Shown: positions 31,800-43,926 of the stretch, in pieces
Layout: every line of letters starts with the position of its first letter
Position numbering within the stretch: position 1 is the first letter of the stretch
NCBI RefSeq assembly: GCF_040954645.1
Contig: NC_092808.1
Span: 80,202,889 to 80,266,888, forward strand
DNA length: 64,000 nucleotides
Source: Diabrotica undecimpunctata
Taxonomy: Eukaryota > Arthropoda > Insecta > Coleoptera > Chrysomelidae
Direction of reading: 5' to 3'
Position numbers and translations under genes: made by a program
The notes under the pieces: generated by a model
The model's database searches: none
Seen by the model: only the letters and a program-made list of their open reading frames with translations
Told to the model about the DNA's origin: nothing

Positions 31800-32767
31800 A
31801 TAAAGATTTTAATCACCACTCAATGTCTTCGTTCTCAGCCTCGGTTATCCTTGTTTTTGTGAAATTACTTTTTCCAATTATCAGCTTCCACCAATTTAAA
31901 ATATTTTTCTTCTTAACAGCATTTATATATATTCTTCTTTTCAATATACCAATATCCAATCACCAAATATATTATATAATTTTAATTTTCAATTAATACT
32001 TCCTTCCATTATCCAATTACCATTTTTACATAACATAATTTTTAATCTTCAATAATATTATCTTTATATTGTTTCTTAATCTTCATTGAACTTATTATAT
32101 TGAACGTCTGGACCTTCTGACTGATTATCTTGAACTTACTGAACAATTGACTTTACTAACTAAATGTGTCTATCTTCTAACTAACTTTCTTACTAACTGA
32201 CTGGCCATTTTGAATCCAAATCACCGGGTATTTATATCTTTTTCCATGTTCCAGAATCATCTGGCAAGAAATCATATTCGAATTGTTCTATATGATTGTT
32301 CTCGAAAAAGTATATGTTCTGGTTATGTCCATTTCACAGACATAACCATATTCGAGAACGTTCTAGCGTAAACAAAGGTTAAATTCTGTATTCTAGAGAA
32401 TTCTTTACTATTCTATCGAGAATTTTATCGACATTTAGGCTTTTCAGATCAGAATATAAACTTAAATCAGTAACTTAAACACTCTAATTTAATAAACTAC
32501 ACATTTTAAACAACATATAACCCTACTTTATATTTGTAATATTTATTTAAAATGTCATTTAAGTATATAGTTGGTTGCCTATGCACATGGCTCACTTAAA
32601 TATATTTACAATATTATAATTATTAAAATAAAACTTTTTACATTTATTATATGCTAATTTCTTAAGAATCCCCTAATATAAATAATTTTTATAACATTCT
32701 CTAGTATATAACTTATAAATTAATTTTTTAAACACTATTTTTCCTTCTCCTACGTCCAATATCATTT

Positions 32768-32769
<2 letters not shown>
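31800..32769. repeat. unclassified dispersed repeat, copy 1
   Basis: About 1 kb related to 45900-46238, to 51490-51831 and to its continuation up to 52350. Shared words include ggccat-ttgaatccaaatc, gggtatttatatctttt, gtaacataaacaaagg-type text and ggttgcct-cacatggctcactt. All copies end beside a (TA)n tract. No coding capacity, so perhaps a non-autonomous element or LTR-like repeat. Confidence 0.7.
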
Positions 32770-32856
<87 letters not shown>

Positions 32857-32862
32857 TATATA
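32770..32862. repeat. (TA)n microsatellite
   Basis: About 93 bases of TA at the end of the dispersed repeat and the start of a PLE fragment. Confidence 0.97.
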
Positions 32863-33060
32863 AAAAAGGGGGTTGAGTTAATTGGGTATACAGCTGATTG
32901 AAAGCCAAGTGTACTGTGTTCAACAATTCATTATATTCCGCTAATTTTCATTGGCATTATCAGATGAGAGCTACAATTATTTAAAACATGGTAAAATACA
33001 ATTTAATAATAGTTTGTTGTTTATATACTTACTTAATTGAGGTTAATGGCAGTGCGATTT
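32863..33060 (-). mobile_element. PLE terminal fragment
   Basis: Carries a degenerate hammerhead-like core on the minus strand (32938-32963): CTGATAA, a six-base stem with one mismatch, and GGAATA in place of CGAAAC. Adjoins a TA tract, like other PLE ends here. Confidence 0.45.
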
Positions 33061-33221
33061 ATTTTAATAACATTAAGTAAAATTTTTTTTTTTTTTTTTT
33101 GTTGGAATGTTGATTGTAGCTATCTTCGAAATGTAACATTTAGTTGTATAATTTACGTTCACAAATTAAAATATAGGAAACAAACACAATTCAAATTAAA
33201 AATAAAATATTTTATAGGATC

Positions 33222-33540
<319 letters not shown>

Positions 33541-33989
33541 TGAGTGAGTGAGTGTGGAGTGACTACACAAAATTACACGTCATCAACCAACCAAGATGGG
33601 AGCCCATAACTCTCTGTAAACAAACCAAAAAGAAATAATAAAAAAAATGAATCAGTAAGACTTTATGTCTGGAACTAGACCTCGTCCTAAATTTTTAAAG
33701 ACATACTTTTACTATTAAATACTCTGTTCTTCATAACCTATCCGATAACGGTTTTTAAAAGAAACGGATAAAGATTTTTTATTAAATATATAAACTGAGA
33801 TTGTTCAAAATAACACATAACATCATGCATATTGAAAAGTTTAAGATTTTTATCTTGCTTAATCCTATCGACCAATATCTTTACTCAAACATAGAGGCAA
33901 TAATCAAATATAGACTAAAATGCTGGATAAACAATCAATATTTGAATCTTACTTTCCACTATTTTAGATGACATTTAAAATCATTGTAA

Positions 33990-34250
33990 ACAATTACCGG
34001 AGCATGTTTTGATACCAACATAAGATTTTTTACAGCACTAGGTTACCACAATATTCAGTAATTAGTCTCATGATTTTTAATATGTACACGTCTGATCTCC
34101 AGCCTTTAAATTCTTGATCTTCCTTTTAAATTTGTTTAATACGCAGACGGTGTTTGCGTTTGTATCGAATTGTTTAAATACGACGATATTAGATATGCGC
34201 TTGATTGTATACTTATAACAGCACAATATGAATTAGAGGCACTCCGCTTG
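33990..34250 (+). pseudogene. LINE RT scrap
   Basis: Plus strand reads FNMYTSDLQPL and then YADGVCVCIELFKYDDIR at 34140 onward, resembling RT motifs B to C with the second catalytic Asp replaced by Gly. Confidence 0.5.
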
Positions 34251-34269
34251 GTTAGTCTTCACTAGTTTA

Positions 34270-35110
34270 TCCACTTTTCCGGTCAATCACTTGTCCTCTT
34301 AAGTCGCTTGTTCTCGTTAATTCTATGCCATTTCGGCCGGCATCTAACCACTTCCTTTGTAGTCTCCCTCTTTTTTAATTCCTTCGTTTGTCTGCTTGTA
34401 GGACTCTTTAACGTTTGTTTCTTTTGGCATTCGTTTCTTAAATATTTCCATTAGCTCTTTTATTATTCTTTTGCATCATTCCCCGTTCGCCTCCTTTATA
34501 TTAACATTTTCTCGAGATTTTCCGCTCCCAACTAAACTCTTAACTTTTTTCTCTAACTTATTTTCTTTTTTCTGATTTAATGTCCAAGTTTCACATTCTT
34601 ACAACACCGTTGGTGTCGCTATTCTTTTATAAATTTGAATCTTGGCTGGTCTCGACACGTTTTTTGCCTTCAACGGTTTATTTAATGATCCCACTGCTTT
34701 GCTACCATCTATTAATTTCACTTTCCTCGTTTTTCTAATATTTATAACTGCTACTCTAAGGTACTCAAATTCCGTTACATTTTAAATTTAAATACTCTCT
34801 CCTACGTTATTGGTGTGATCCATTTATTTTCTTCTGTATTTTGAGCTCCCCTTTCCATATGGTAAGAGTTTTTGTTATTTACAGTCAGACCATACTTTTT
34901 AGCTTCTTCTTTAAATTTTGGATATTCTATCTTTAAATGTGTTAGAAATATCAAGTCATCTGAAGAATCTATGCACGTTTTTTTGTTAAGAATCATGCTG
35001 CTTGTCTGGATCTTATCTCCTCTAATAATTTTTTAAGTACTAGTTTGCATAAGACTGATGACAGACGGCATTCCTGTTTTAATCCTCTATTGACGTTAAA
35101 CTTGAATGTA
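34270..35110 (-). pseudogene. RTE-type LINE RT and C-terminal remnant
   Basis: Minus strand has FKFNVNRGLKQECRLSSVL (RT motif B region), then VAVINIRKTRKVKLIDGSKA and KAKNVSRPAKIQIYKRIATP, the thumb and following helices of an RTE-like protein. Motif C is lost. Many stops. Confidence 0.65.
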
Positions 35111-36166
35111 TCTTACAATTATTTAATACTAACTTAATCGAAAATGGATTGCACAACACAAATGGCATCCATTTATTAAAATGCGCCACAAAATATAATC
35201 AACCAAATCACAATTTAATTTGCCTGAATATTATAGAATTTATCCTTACACAACTGCGGTAAAAAAGGAGATCTTAGTATCTTTAGTTTGAAGTTTGAAA
35301 ACTTAATTTAATAATCTTTGGAGTTTAAATATGTCTTCTAATTTTAACGGCAATTGTGCACTACCTACAAAAAATAAACAACTGTATAAGTAGCTGATCG
35401 ATTTTTTGATTAAAATTGATCTTGCATTATTATACATTAGCTTTATTGCCAATTTTCCTTTGTGATGTATGTTTTAAAATCTAGTATATTTTAAAAAAAT
35501 ATTTGGCGGATCCCTAGACGAAGCATGCAACCTTTTTTTTGTTGTTGTTCATCTATTTATTTATTTATTAATTTTTATTCTGATACAAGAGCTGTCGAAA
35601 TATAAGTTTTAAATTTTTCTTATGATGTTTTTCTGCTATATTTTAAAATCCTTTTTGATTTTGCACAAATTTTTAAGATGGTCAATCCCAAGATTAGCCT
35701 GCCAGGATGTACATACTTTTATGTCCAGGGCCACTTTTGTCCTTAATTCCGCCTTGTATAATCAGCTGTAAAAGTTAGTATTAATTATTACGCAAAATCT
35801 GACAGAAGTAAGCCAATTTTCTTATCTCTACTGTGTTAATAATTAAATAGTTATTCCATTTGTCGTGTATATGTTACAGGTAAACCCCGAAATTAGTAAA
35901 ACTAGTTTTACTCAGATAATTTGCCTATTATCCAAATTGGCTGGATAAAAGGTAAAGAGATGGATAACTTCTTAATTTATCCAGGTATGTTCCAGGTATC
36001 CAGTCCATTTATCGTTCTAGATGTATTTAATGTCAAATAGATAAAGCAGTACATTTTAAACGTTCGTATAAATAACACTACTTACGTCAAAATTTAATTG
36101 TTTTTCTTTTGTTTATTAAGAATCTACCACAGAATTATTGTCCAAAAGAAATATCTAAGCATTGAG

Positions 36167-36167
<1 letters not shown>
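35111..36167. other. AT-rich sequence without recognisable genes
   Basis: No motif, RNA gene or repeat boundary seen. Confidence 0.5.

Positions 36168-36247
<80 letters not shown>
36168..36247. repeat. (TA)n microsatellite
   Basis: About 80 bases of TA. Confidence 0.97.
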
Positions 36248-36249
<2 letters not shown>

Positions 36250-36780
36250 GCGATTAGACAGTAATTAAGAGCGATAAGACTCATATTGATTCTTACTCCA
36301 AATCAGAAGCGGTTATTTATTTAAACAGGATAACATAGGATTCCCCGGATAAACCTAAAATACGACGAAATATTCAAAAATATGTGAGTTTATATCCTAT
36401 GCTTGGATAACTCTAACTCTATTCAGGTGATTCTACTATTACACGATATTCGCGTTTTAACCGTAACATAAAGGGTATTTTTTAGAGGTATAGAAATGAA
36501 AGTTGTTCGCACTTTTTTAACTCTCGGCCATGTTGACAGCTTACAACGCCTGAACAGCGCTTCCAAATTGTACAAATTTATTTTTTGACATTCACTCTTG
36601 CATTTTTTTTCCTGATTTAAGATTTTCATGTAAAAGTATGATTATAGGTGTCTTCCTTTCGATCCACTGTTCTTCTATTCACTAGTAGTGTCTTCAACTA
36701 TTTTCGCAAAATTCTTACTAAGCTCTGTTTCTACTTTTTCCTGGATGTGGTTTTCTTTCAGTAGTTTTATATCTATATTG
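36248..36780. other. unassigned AT-rich sequence
   Basis: Nothing recognised. Confidence 0.4.
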
Positions 36781-37200
36781 AGCATCATTTTCTTATGACT
36801 TATTTTAGGTCGTATGTTGATATTTGCAACGAATAAACTATAATCCAAGAAGACGTGGATATATTTTTGCTGAGGTGATTTGAATTTCGAAACCTTTTAT
36901 TTAGGTTGATAAAATAAATTTAGTTTCTTAGGATTTTCTTTTGGCTATCACCGGGTGCTTTCCATGTTCAAAGTTTCGTTGAATTTTATTTAAAAAATGT
37001 ATTTTTAACAACTATATCTATCTCTTGGCAGAATTAGATCAGCCTTTTTTCAGTTTCGTTTCTTTTGCCAAGACCATATGTCCCCAGAGCATTTCCGACT
37101 GTACCTTGTCCTATTTTGGTGTTAAAATTGCCCAGGATAATAGTTAGTTTATGTTTTTTTTTGTCATTTTTAGAGAGTCTTCTAAAGTCTGATAGGAATT
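36781..37200 (-). pseudogene. RTE-type endonuclease remnant
   Basis: Minus strand reads LTIILGNFNTKIGQGTVGN, then GLGKRNETEKRLI, CQEIDIVVKNTFFK and TWKAPGD, the Asp/Asn-Phe-Asn, Arg-Asn-Glu and Thr-Trp boxes of RTE-like apurinic endonucleases. The catalytic Asp of GDFN is Asn here. Frameshifts after the Thr-Trp box. Confidence 0.72.
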
Positions 37201-37999
37201 TTTTAGTTCTTCTTTTGTAGGTTTAAATGTCAGATCACTTCAGTACACCGGAATTGTTGCTCTTGAATCAACGGGTAATATGTATGTAATATCTAAATAG
37301 AATGAAGATTTAATAGAATTTGTAAAATATGTTGTCAGTACCGTGACTGTTGTTGGGTTACAGTAATTAAGTATATATATCGCATTTCCTAAATTAATTA
37401 ATTTTTTAACCATGGAAATGATATCTGGCGTCATAAAAGACGATATTGGAATTGATCGCGAAAGTTGCACATTACTATAAAAGTTTTCCCGCATTTTAAA
37501 GGTAAGTTTCAAGATTGAGAAAAGTTTCAAAACTTTTTGAGAGTTGAACAGAATATGCTCTAATTTTAGTTATTTAATTGCTCATTTATCTTTGATAAAT
37601 TAGAGAAACACAGAAAAAGGTTCGTTTTAACTCCCAATCGATTTTTATACCGACATTTTTCCTCTAAGTATGCGCGTTTTTATGTTTTCAAAAAAATTAT
37701 TATTGTTGAATAATTTTAGGTTACTCTTTACTTAGATCTTTTCAAAATAATATTTTGTATCAAAATTGGGTGCACAAAGTATTCTGGTAAGAGGTGTAAC
37801 AAAATTTAAAGTTTGTAGCTCTCTCTTGTATTGTCTATGAAGGCAATTAATAGCAGTTGGTACACAAGTACTATATTAGATTTTTGCAGAAGACTTTACA
37901 GTTGTCTTATAAAATAATTTTAAGTCGTTTTGTAACTAAAATACTGGTTTTGGAATTTTAACTATAATATGATCTTCAAAATAAGTATTTATGGCAGAG
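37201..37999. other. unassigned sequence
   Basis: A 96-codon minus frame (37240-37530) has no recognisable motif. It might be more LINE sequence but I cannot support that. Confidence 0.35.
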
Positions 38000-38244
38000 T
38001 TATCTAAATATAAGATGAGCAGAACGTCGAATATTTTGTGAGAATGTATTTGACGGTGATAGAAATATCGTTGCTGTGGAAGTACATTGTTTGTCTGTAG
38101 AGGACAAAAGATGACCGTGTATCAAACTTGTGTGTACCATCTCCAATCTTCGTATTGTTATCTTCTCTTTTCTGTTCAGGGATGTTAGGAACAAGTAGCT
38201 CTTAACATTAGGTTATATTTCTCTAAGCTTTGTGCCTTTTGAAT
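38000..38244 (-). pseudogene. I-group LINE ORF2 C-terminus, same family as 1-4842
   Basis: The minus strand encodes LNRKEKITIRRLEMVHTSL and HGHLLSSTDK, the C-terminal zinc region after RNase H in I-group LINEs. Its upstream part (38150-38240) is nearly the same as bases 1-100 of the window, so this copy extends the family beyond the window edge. Confidence 0.75.
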
Positions 38245-38600
38245 TGTGCCTTTATTGAGAATGAGCAACAATTTAAGTTTAAAATAAGTTTATTTTTGAC
38301 GTTGCGGTTTCCACTTCGGTAATCGTTCTTAAAATACAAAACAAGCAAAGAAAAATGGCTGACCCTAGAAAGAACAACATCGAACCCTAAGAAGTGATTG
38401 AGTGCCGGTAGTTGTGAACGGTTGAAAAAGTAATTAGTTACGACTAGGTAAAAAGTGGTAGCACTTCTTCTCTATGAATGCTGATTGGGAAAAATTGCAG
38501 TCTAAGAAATTTACAGTATTTATTTGAAGTACAAAAGAGTTATTATTTATCGAGAGAATCATAGACAAGGAGATTTCTGGTAGCCTAAAGAGATCAAAAG
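38245..38600 (-). mobile_element. PLE terminal fragment
   Basis: The minus strand at 38298-38329 reads GAACGATTACCGAAGTGG followed by AAACCGCAACGTC, similar to a recurrent PLE end with a stem around CCGAAGTGG. It is only partly hammerhead-like, so the call is tentative. Confidence 0.4.
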
Positions 38601-38789
38601 TATCAATAGGACTTTTAAACTATATTCCGTGTAAGGATACTAAAGGAAGAAGTTTAGCTGCAGGGTTTTTAATTAACGAAATTAGAAACATTTTAGAATA
38701 TTAGGGACATTTCAGAATTAAAGGTTAACCCTGTGTTTTAAAAACAATATTGCAGAGGCATAAAGTCTGAAACGAAACAAAAAACAAAT

Positions 38790-39225
38790 TTAATTATTTG
38801 TAATCCGAAGATTGAGAATAGGACATACCCGATTCACCCATGAATACTTAATGAAGTCCGAGCCGAAGCCCAATTGCCAAATCCGCACAAGTGTATTAAC
38901 TGTGAAACACATCCTGATTGAGTGTCCCCGGTACGCAAAACACGGAGTGCAACATAAACTTAAGTCTAATATCAAAGACATTTTAAACTCACCCGATCAA
39001 ATCTTTAACCTAATTGGTTTCCTAAAAGACATTCAGTTGTTCAACAGAATATGACCTCTTGTTTTGCATGCACTTTACTTTTATTATATTAGTTAGTCAT
39101 AGGTTCTAAGCTTATAGATTAACTGTATTAGTTACATGTGCTTATTGTAATTACTATACACAATATTGTTTGTGTCAATGGTCATTGCAGCCGAGACACA
39201 TTAATTTAAACAAAAAAAAAATATT
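38790..39225 (+). pseudogene. I-group LINE 3' end with C-terminal zinc region and poly(A)
   Basis: An open 80-codon piece (38812-39054) starts RIGHTRFTHEYLMKSEPKP and continues LTVKHILIECPRYAKH, the C-terminal Cys/His region of I-group ORF2, here with some Cys lost. The 3' UTR ends with GTGTCAATGG...GCCGAGACAC and an A-tract near 39210, the same ending as the LINE at 44577-45895. Confidence 0.8.
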
Positions 39226-39229
39226 TGTA

Positions 39230-39510
39230 AGTTTTTCTTTTATTAATTTCCGATAAAGTAGAATGTATTAATTGTTAAATCTAATTAAATTTTGGATGGC
39301 AGTCTAAATTTGTTGTTTAATTTGTTTATACGAGTAAGAATTTTCTAAAGGATTTTACCATTATATTTAATTATATTGAACATATTTGAATTTTATTTAT
39401 TTCCTTCTACTCCTGTTTCTTACTGAACACTAGTTAAAGGTCTGAACTCATAAGAACCCTGAGACATATTAAAATATAATAAATAATTTGGCGGTTGTAA
39501 TTAAAAGACT

Positions 39511-39511
<1 letters not shown>
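39230..39511. other. unassigned AT-rich sequence
   Basis: Short AT-rich spacer with no feature. Confidence 0.4.

Positions 39512-39585
<74 letters not shown>
39512..39585. repeat. (TA)n microsatellite, Helitron target
   Basis: TA tract directly left of the Helitron 5' end; the tract resumes inside the first bases of the element and again right after its 3' end at 42117. Confidence 0.95.
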
Positions 39586-39588
<3 letters not shown>

Positions 39589-39595
39589 ATATATA

Positions 39596-39636
<41 letters not shown>

Positions 39637-39969
39637 AAGAAAGTCGTGTTAGTTACACCACTTATAACTCAAGAACGGCAGAACAGATTTGGCTGAAAAT
39701 TGGTAGGGAGGTAGCTTGGAGCCAGGAGACGGACATAGGATACTTTTTATCCCGTTCGAGAGCGTTCCCGTGTGACTTGACATGAAACGTCAGTCACTAT
39801 AAAACGTGGTATAACAAAAAAGAATCAGACTTGGAATAACAAAACGCAAATGACAGCTATGTAATTAACGTAAAAAGACAGCTATGTAATGACTTATGGA
39901 TGACAATTTGATATTTGTAAGAAATCAATATTAAAACTATTTCTATTAAATAAATAATTAACAAGTGGA

Positions 39970-40111
39970 TTGAAGTGAAGTGAAGTTTAATTAATAATGC
40001 TGCGACCAAGACGATCGAATCTTTCCCGACAAAGCCGTAATTGAAGTGAAGTGAAGTTTAATTAATAATGCCGCGACCAAGACGATCGAATCTTTCCCGA
40101 CAAAGCCGTAA
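39970..40111 (+). repeat. 71-bp tandem duplication over the Helitron protein start
   Basis: Positions 39970-40040 and 40041-40111 are two copies with one clear difference. Each contains the start codon region and the first 15 codons. The first copy ends with a stop codon shortly after. Confidence 0.9.
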
Positions 40112-40295
40112 TGCAAGAAGAATACAAAATACTGCAAATGAAAGGACTGAAAAAGAACAAGAAATTGCACGTGAACAGCGCCGCGATAGTATGGCTCGAC
40201 TTCGTGCTTCTCAATCACGAGAGCAAAGTGAAGCAGCCCGTGAAACAGCTCGGTTGGCAATGCAGAATCGTCGAGCGAACAACAGAAGGCAATAA
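40068..40295 (+). pseudogene. N-terminal fragment of the Helitron Rep/helicase protein
   Basis: 75 residues starting MPRPRRSNLSRQSRNARRI, very basic and rich in Arg, Gln and Glu, ending in RRANNRRQ. Helitron polyproteins of insects commonly begin with such a Pro-Arg-rich region. The zinc finger and Rep HUH nuclease that should follow are absent. Confidence 0.72.
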
Positions 40296-40482
40296 ATAGA
40301 TAATACACGCACACAAATAAGATTAAGGAAAAAAGGAAAGAATTGTTGCCCAGGCATTTTATAGTCCCGAAGCCACAAGGAAGTCCACAAAAAAAAAATG
40401 TGTTTTCTGATTAAATAACGTAAATTCATATTGATATATTCATACTTTTCATTAAACCGTTTAACGTAAATTTACCTTATAT

Positions 40483-40745
40483 AGCAAATATAGAAGGGGC
40501 CCGTCAGGCCTTCTATATACCGCTCCGCGGACTAGGCCCTTAAGGCAGATCGAATGAAAGATCTACTCGCGAAATCCGAGCACTGAGGTCATGTGCGGCA
40601 TACATGGGCTTGGTGGCCGGACCCCTCTCGGGTGCTCAGCCGGCGAGGAGAACAAAATTTATTTTGCCAAATCGGCGGCTGAGTGACCGAGCACACACTC
40701 TTTTCCGGACATAGAGTCATCAGCTCAGGCTACGCACATGCAAAT
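40483..40745. other. GC-rich structured segment inside the Helitron
   Basis: About 260 bp far richer in G+C than its surroundings. It starts with a hairpin (TATAGAAGG ... CCTTCTATA around ggcc) at 40485-40517 and contains a second one with stem CTCAGCCG at 40634-40645 and 40673-40683 and a 27-base loop. It replaces most of the Rep region, so it may be captured DNA. No family recognised. Confidence 0.55.
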
Positions 40746-40747
40746 GA

Positions 40748-41989
40748 ATGACGCATTTAATTAATTTAATAGATTTAGTAGTTCAAAGGAATGTACCCTT
40801 GTTGAATTACCAACAAAAGGAAGTTTATGATACTTTAATGAAGGCAATCGCTGATGAAAATGGTGGTTTATATTTCCTAGATGCCCCTGGTGGAACTGGC
40901 AAGACATTCCTTATGTCATTAGTTTTAGCAACTGTTCGGGCGAGATCCAACATAACGGTTGCAGTTGCTTCTTCTGGAATAGCAGCCATATTGTTAGAAG
41001 GATGCCGTACGGCCCATTCAGCATTCAAATTACCGTTAAATCTTCAAACTATTGAAGAACCAACGTGTAATATTGCAAAACACTCAGCAATGGCCAAAGT
41101 TTTAGCGGCATCGAAAATCATCATCTGGGACGAATGCACAATGGCGCATAAACGTGCATTAGAAGCACTTAACCGAACATTAAAAGATTTACGCAATGAC
41201 TCGAGATGTTTTGGAGGAGCAATGATTTTACTGTCTGGCGATTTCCGCCAAATACTGCCAGTAATTCCAAGATCTACGGCTGCCGATGAAATAAACGCTT
41301 GCCTCAAATCGTCAAATCAAAATGTATTTCCAAATATTATTTATAACTACAAAAATAATAAATGGTTGAGTGAGCGAGCAATTTTAGCGGCTAAGAATAA
41401 AGATGTAGATGACCTGAACTACATAATTCAAAATAAGATCATTGGAACAATGCATTTATTCAAATCTGTTGACTGCGTCACAAATGAAGATGAAGCCACC
41501 AACTATTAAATTGAATTTTTAAACTCTTTGGACGTGCCTGGCTTACCACCGCACAATTTACGCCTAAAGGTTGGCTCCGTAGTAATCATGCTTCGAAACA
41601 TAAACCAACCAAAACTGTGCAACGGTACGCGTTTGGTGGTTAGTAAATTGATGAACAATGTAATTTACGCTACGATAATGATAGGAAAATTCAAAGGTGA
41701 GGAAGTTCTCATTCCGAGGATCCCGATGATCCCAACCGATATGCCGTTTGAATTTAAAAGACTTCAATTTCCGATACGTCTTGCATTTGCCATGACCATC
41801 AACAAATCACAAGGCCAATCCTTAAAAGTTGGTGGTTTAAATCTAGAACATGTTTTTCCCATGGTCAATTATACGTGGCATGTTCACGGGTCGGAAGACC
41901 ATCTGCGTTGTTTGTTTTTGCGCCTGATAATAAAACAAAAAATGTCGTGTATCACAAGGTGCTTAAGTGAAGAGCAACCTATGTACTAA
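40748..41989 (+). pseudogene. Helitron Pif1-type helicase domain, left copy
   Basis: Two frames separated by one in-frame stop (41507-41509). The first has Walker A DAPGGTGKTFLMS, Walker B IIIWDECTMAHK and motif III SGDFRQILPVIPRS. The second has VMLRNINQPKLCNGTRLVV and FAMTINKSQGQSLKVGG (superfamily 1 motifs). Roughly 80 residues seem deleted after NACLKSSN, and a frameshift near 41850 destroys the last motif. The domain unwinds DNA for rolling-circle transposition; this copy is dead. Confidence 0.9.
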
Positions 41990-42115
41990 AATACAGAAAT
42001 AATAATGAATGATTAATGTAGTTATTTAATTTTTTTTGTATTTTTCCCAATAAAAAAAAACACAATCTGCTTATTTATTGCCATTAAGGCGGAACAAAGT
42101 TCGCCGGGTCAGCTA

Positions 42116-42116
<1 letters not shown>

Positions 42117-42184
<68 letters not shown>
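42117..42184. repeat. (TA)n microsatellite after Helitron 3' end
   Basis: 68 bases of TA, the right half of the Helitron target tract. Confidence 0.96.
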
Positions 42185-42186
<2 letters not shown>

Positions 42187-42930
42187 GGATAAATATCTGT
42201 TTGAACCTGAAAAGATATGAATACATATCCTAATTAATTGCTCTTATTATTAGTTAAACTGTTTATTTATTTTTGGCCAAGAGTTGTTAGCTTCGTTACG
42301 TCATACATGTATCACATGTATGACGTACAGGCAGTCACTCATTCGACATTAAGAAAAAATTAGAGGGATACTTTAACTATATTTTAAGAAAATAGATGCC
42401 CCAAGAAAACTTTTCCATTACCTACCTAAAAGTAATCAGGTGCTAAAATGCTACCTCTTTCTCCACTATCTCCTCTTTCCGAACAATTTCACGGAGAGGC
42501 ATTTTATTACAGTATTAAATCTTTACGAAGCGTGTGCTCTAGTTTTTAGTGTTGAAGGTGTATACTTGTATTCTGGTCAGTATTTTAAAAATGTTTCTGA
42601 GCGTAAACGTAGAGTATGCAGGGATAAGAGCTATAAAAGGCAGGACTACGAAACTGAAAACGTTTGTATTCTTGTACATTTATGTACACTTTATACTTTG
42701 ATCCTGAGGAGAAAAACGTCCAGTATTAGTCTTAACAGAGTGACATGATTTATCGTTATATTTAGCAGTCAGAAAACGATTTAATAAAATCGACTTTAAC
42801 CGTAAAATCGACGATATCTTTTTAAAATATAAGCATTTTTATATTGCTAAAAGCTAAACTTAAAAAGTATACAGTCGCGATGTTACCCAGATTCTAATGT
42901 CGTTTATATATTCACACACAAATATATTGT
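42185..42930. other. unassigned sequence with a 14-bp perfect hairpin, left copy
   Basis: A 102-codon plus frame (42440-42748) lacks recognisable features. The hairpin at 42297-42327 has stem TACGTCATACATGT and loop atc. Confidence 0.5.
42297..42327. repeat. perfect 14-bp inverted repeat with 3-base loop
   Basis: TACGTCATACATGT and its exact reverse complement are separated by atc. Each arm contains a TACGTCA half-site similar to CRE/AP-1-like sites. Copied at 47890-47920. Confidence 0.9.
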
Positions 42931-42937
42931 ATATATA

Positions 42938-42995
<58 letters not shown>
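42931..42995. repeat. (TA)n microsatellite, left copy
   Basis: About 65 bases; the copy at 48524-48584 is 4 bases shorter, the only difference I noticed between the duplicate segments. Confidence 0.95.
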
Positions 42996-42997
<2 letters not shown>

Positions 42998-43075
42998 AAT
43001 ACTTTTTTCTTTTTGTGTGTGGTAGTCAATAAAAAATAGAGCTTTGCTAAGGCGTACTATTTATTCTGAATCCAA

Positions 43076-43108
43076 GCTTTCGGTGGTTTTTTGCCACCTT
43101 TATCAAGG
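43076..43108 (-). ncRNA. hammerhead-like motif, left copy
   Basis: Minus strand: CTTGATAAA, a GGTGG/CCACC stem with an A-rich loop, then GAAAGC. The first core box has one change and the second is intact. Confidence 0.5.
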
Positions 43109-43686
43109 TCTACAAAGAAAATTACTATGTTGTAACAATTTGAGTGATGCAATAAAAAAGCTATAAAAAACTTACCCGAATGTAAGGTTCGTAACATAAA
43201 TAACATGATATGTACTGAAATTGCAACTAACCTTAAAAATGTTACTGTTTAAAAAGACACTTTGAAAATTAATACATACGTTAAAAAGTTAAAAAACAAA
43301 ATGAAAGACGACATCTTAAAACAGTCGTCGTTGCAAACTTGATTTAAGTCACATTTCACGAGTAGGAAGAGAAAGTGGGAGGACAATTATTGTTTAATAG
43401 TTTGAAGTTAAGAAAATACAAAAAACAACTCTCAAACTAATGTCTAACAAAATACTGTTTATGAATATTGAGTACTACCAACTGTATTACCAACTTGAAA
43501 TTGAGCAGGAAATTACAAATATTATTTATAACATAAACAATAAAAAGAAAATAGTAGTTAGTAAATAGGTTTAGAAAAAACAACCAAACAAAACAAACTG
43601 AATTAATAATTGAAGTTTGATCAAAAAAATCCAATTAATAAAGAAATTTTAAAAAGAAAAAAGAAAACTCTGAGATGCAAAATAGC

Positions 43687-43926
43687 TCAGTCACAACTCA
43701 ATATAAAATTGTAAATTTTGCTAAGATTCTGGATCTCAGATCTTTTATTCAGATTGTTATTATCACTCTCACTGATATGTACCGTCTCTAAGAAAGTTCT
43801 CTTAAATTTATTTTTCTCTCTAGCTAATATTTTTACATTGTTGAAATCTATCTGTCTATCTATTTTTTTTCTTCTAATTATTTTTCGACCGTACTGTTTT
43901 AAATATTGATTTATAGTATCAGCCAT
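43687..43926 (-). pseudogene. PLE endonuclease C-terminal fragment, left copy
   Basis: 79 residues with FNNVKILAREKNKFKRTFLE and NKRSEIQNLSKIYN, matching the region after the GIY-YIG domain in the PLE at 53541-53912 (FNEVKILGTERNLVKRQFLE and NKRTDISNLSQIYH). The GIY-YIG box itself is missing. Confidence 0.78.

Larger units (their letters stand above)
39586..42116 (+). mobile_element. Helitron, deletion derivative
   Basis: The 5' end starts TC in a TA-rich context and continues with gtcgtgttagttacaccact, a sequence typical of insect Helitrons. The 3' end has a hairpin (42088-42105) and terminates CTAG followed by T, with A/T flanks as expected for insertion between A and T. Inside are the N-terminus of the Rep/helicase protein, a GC-rich segment of unknown origin and the Pif1-type helicase domain. 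The Rep nuclease domain is missing, so the copy cannot move itself. Its right part is duplicated at 46266-47709. The exact 5' base could also be 39596. Confidence 0.9.

Noticed and set aside
37240..37530. 96-codon minus frame
   Set aside because: Composition is ordinary for AT-rich DNA and no motif fits; left unassigned.
40700..40730. CTGATGA on the minus strand at 40717-40723 as a hammerhead in the Helitron
   Set aside because: No stem II followed by GAAA in the right register could be drawn, so the single box is likely chance.
42440..42748. 102-codon plus frame and its duplicate at 48033-48341
   Set aside because: No recognisable motif and no family support; its presence twice reflects only the segmental duplication.
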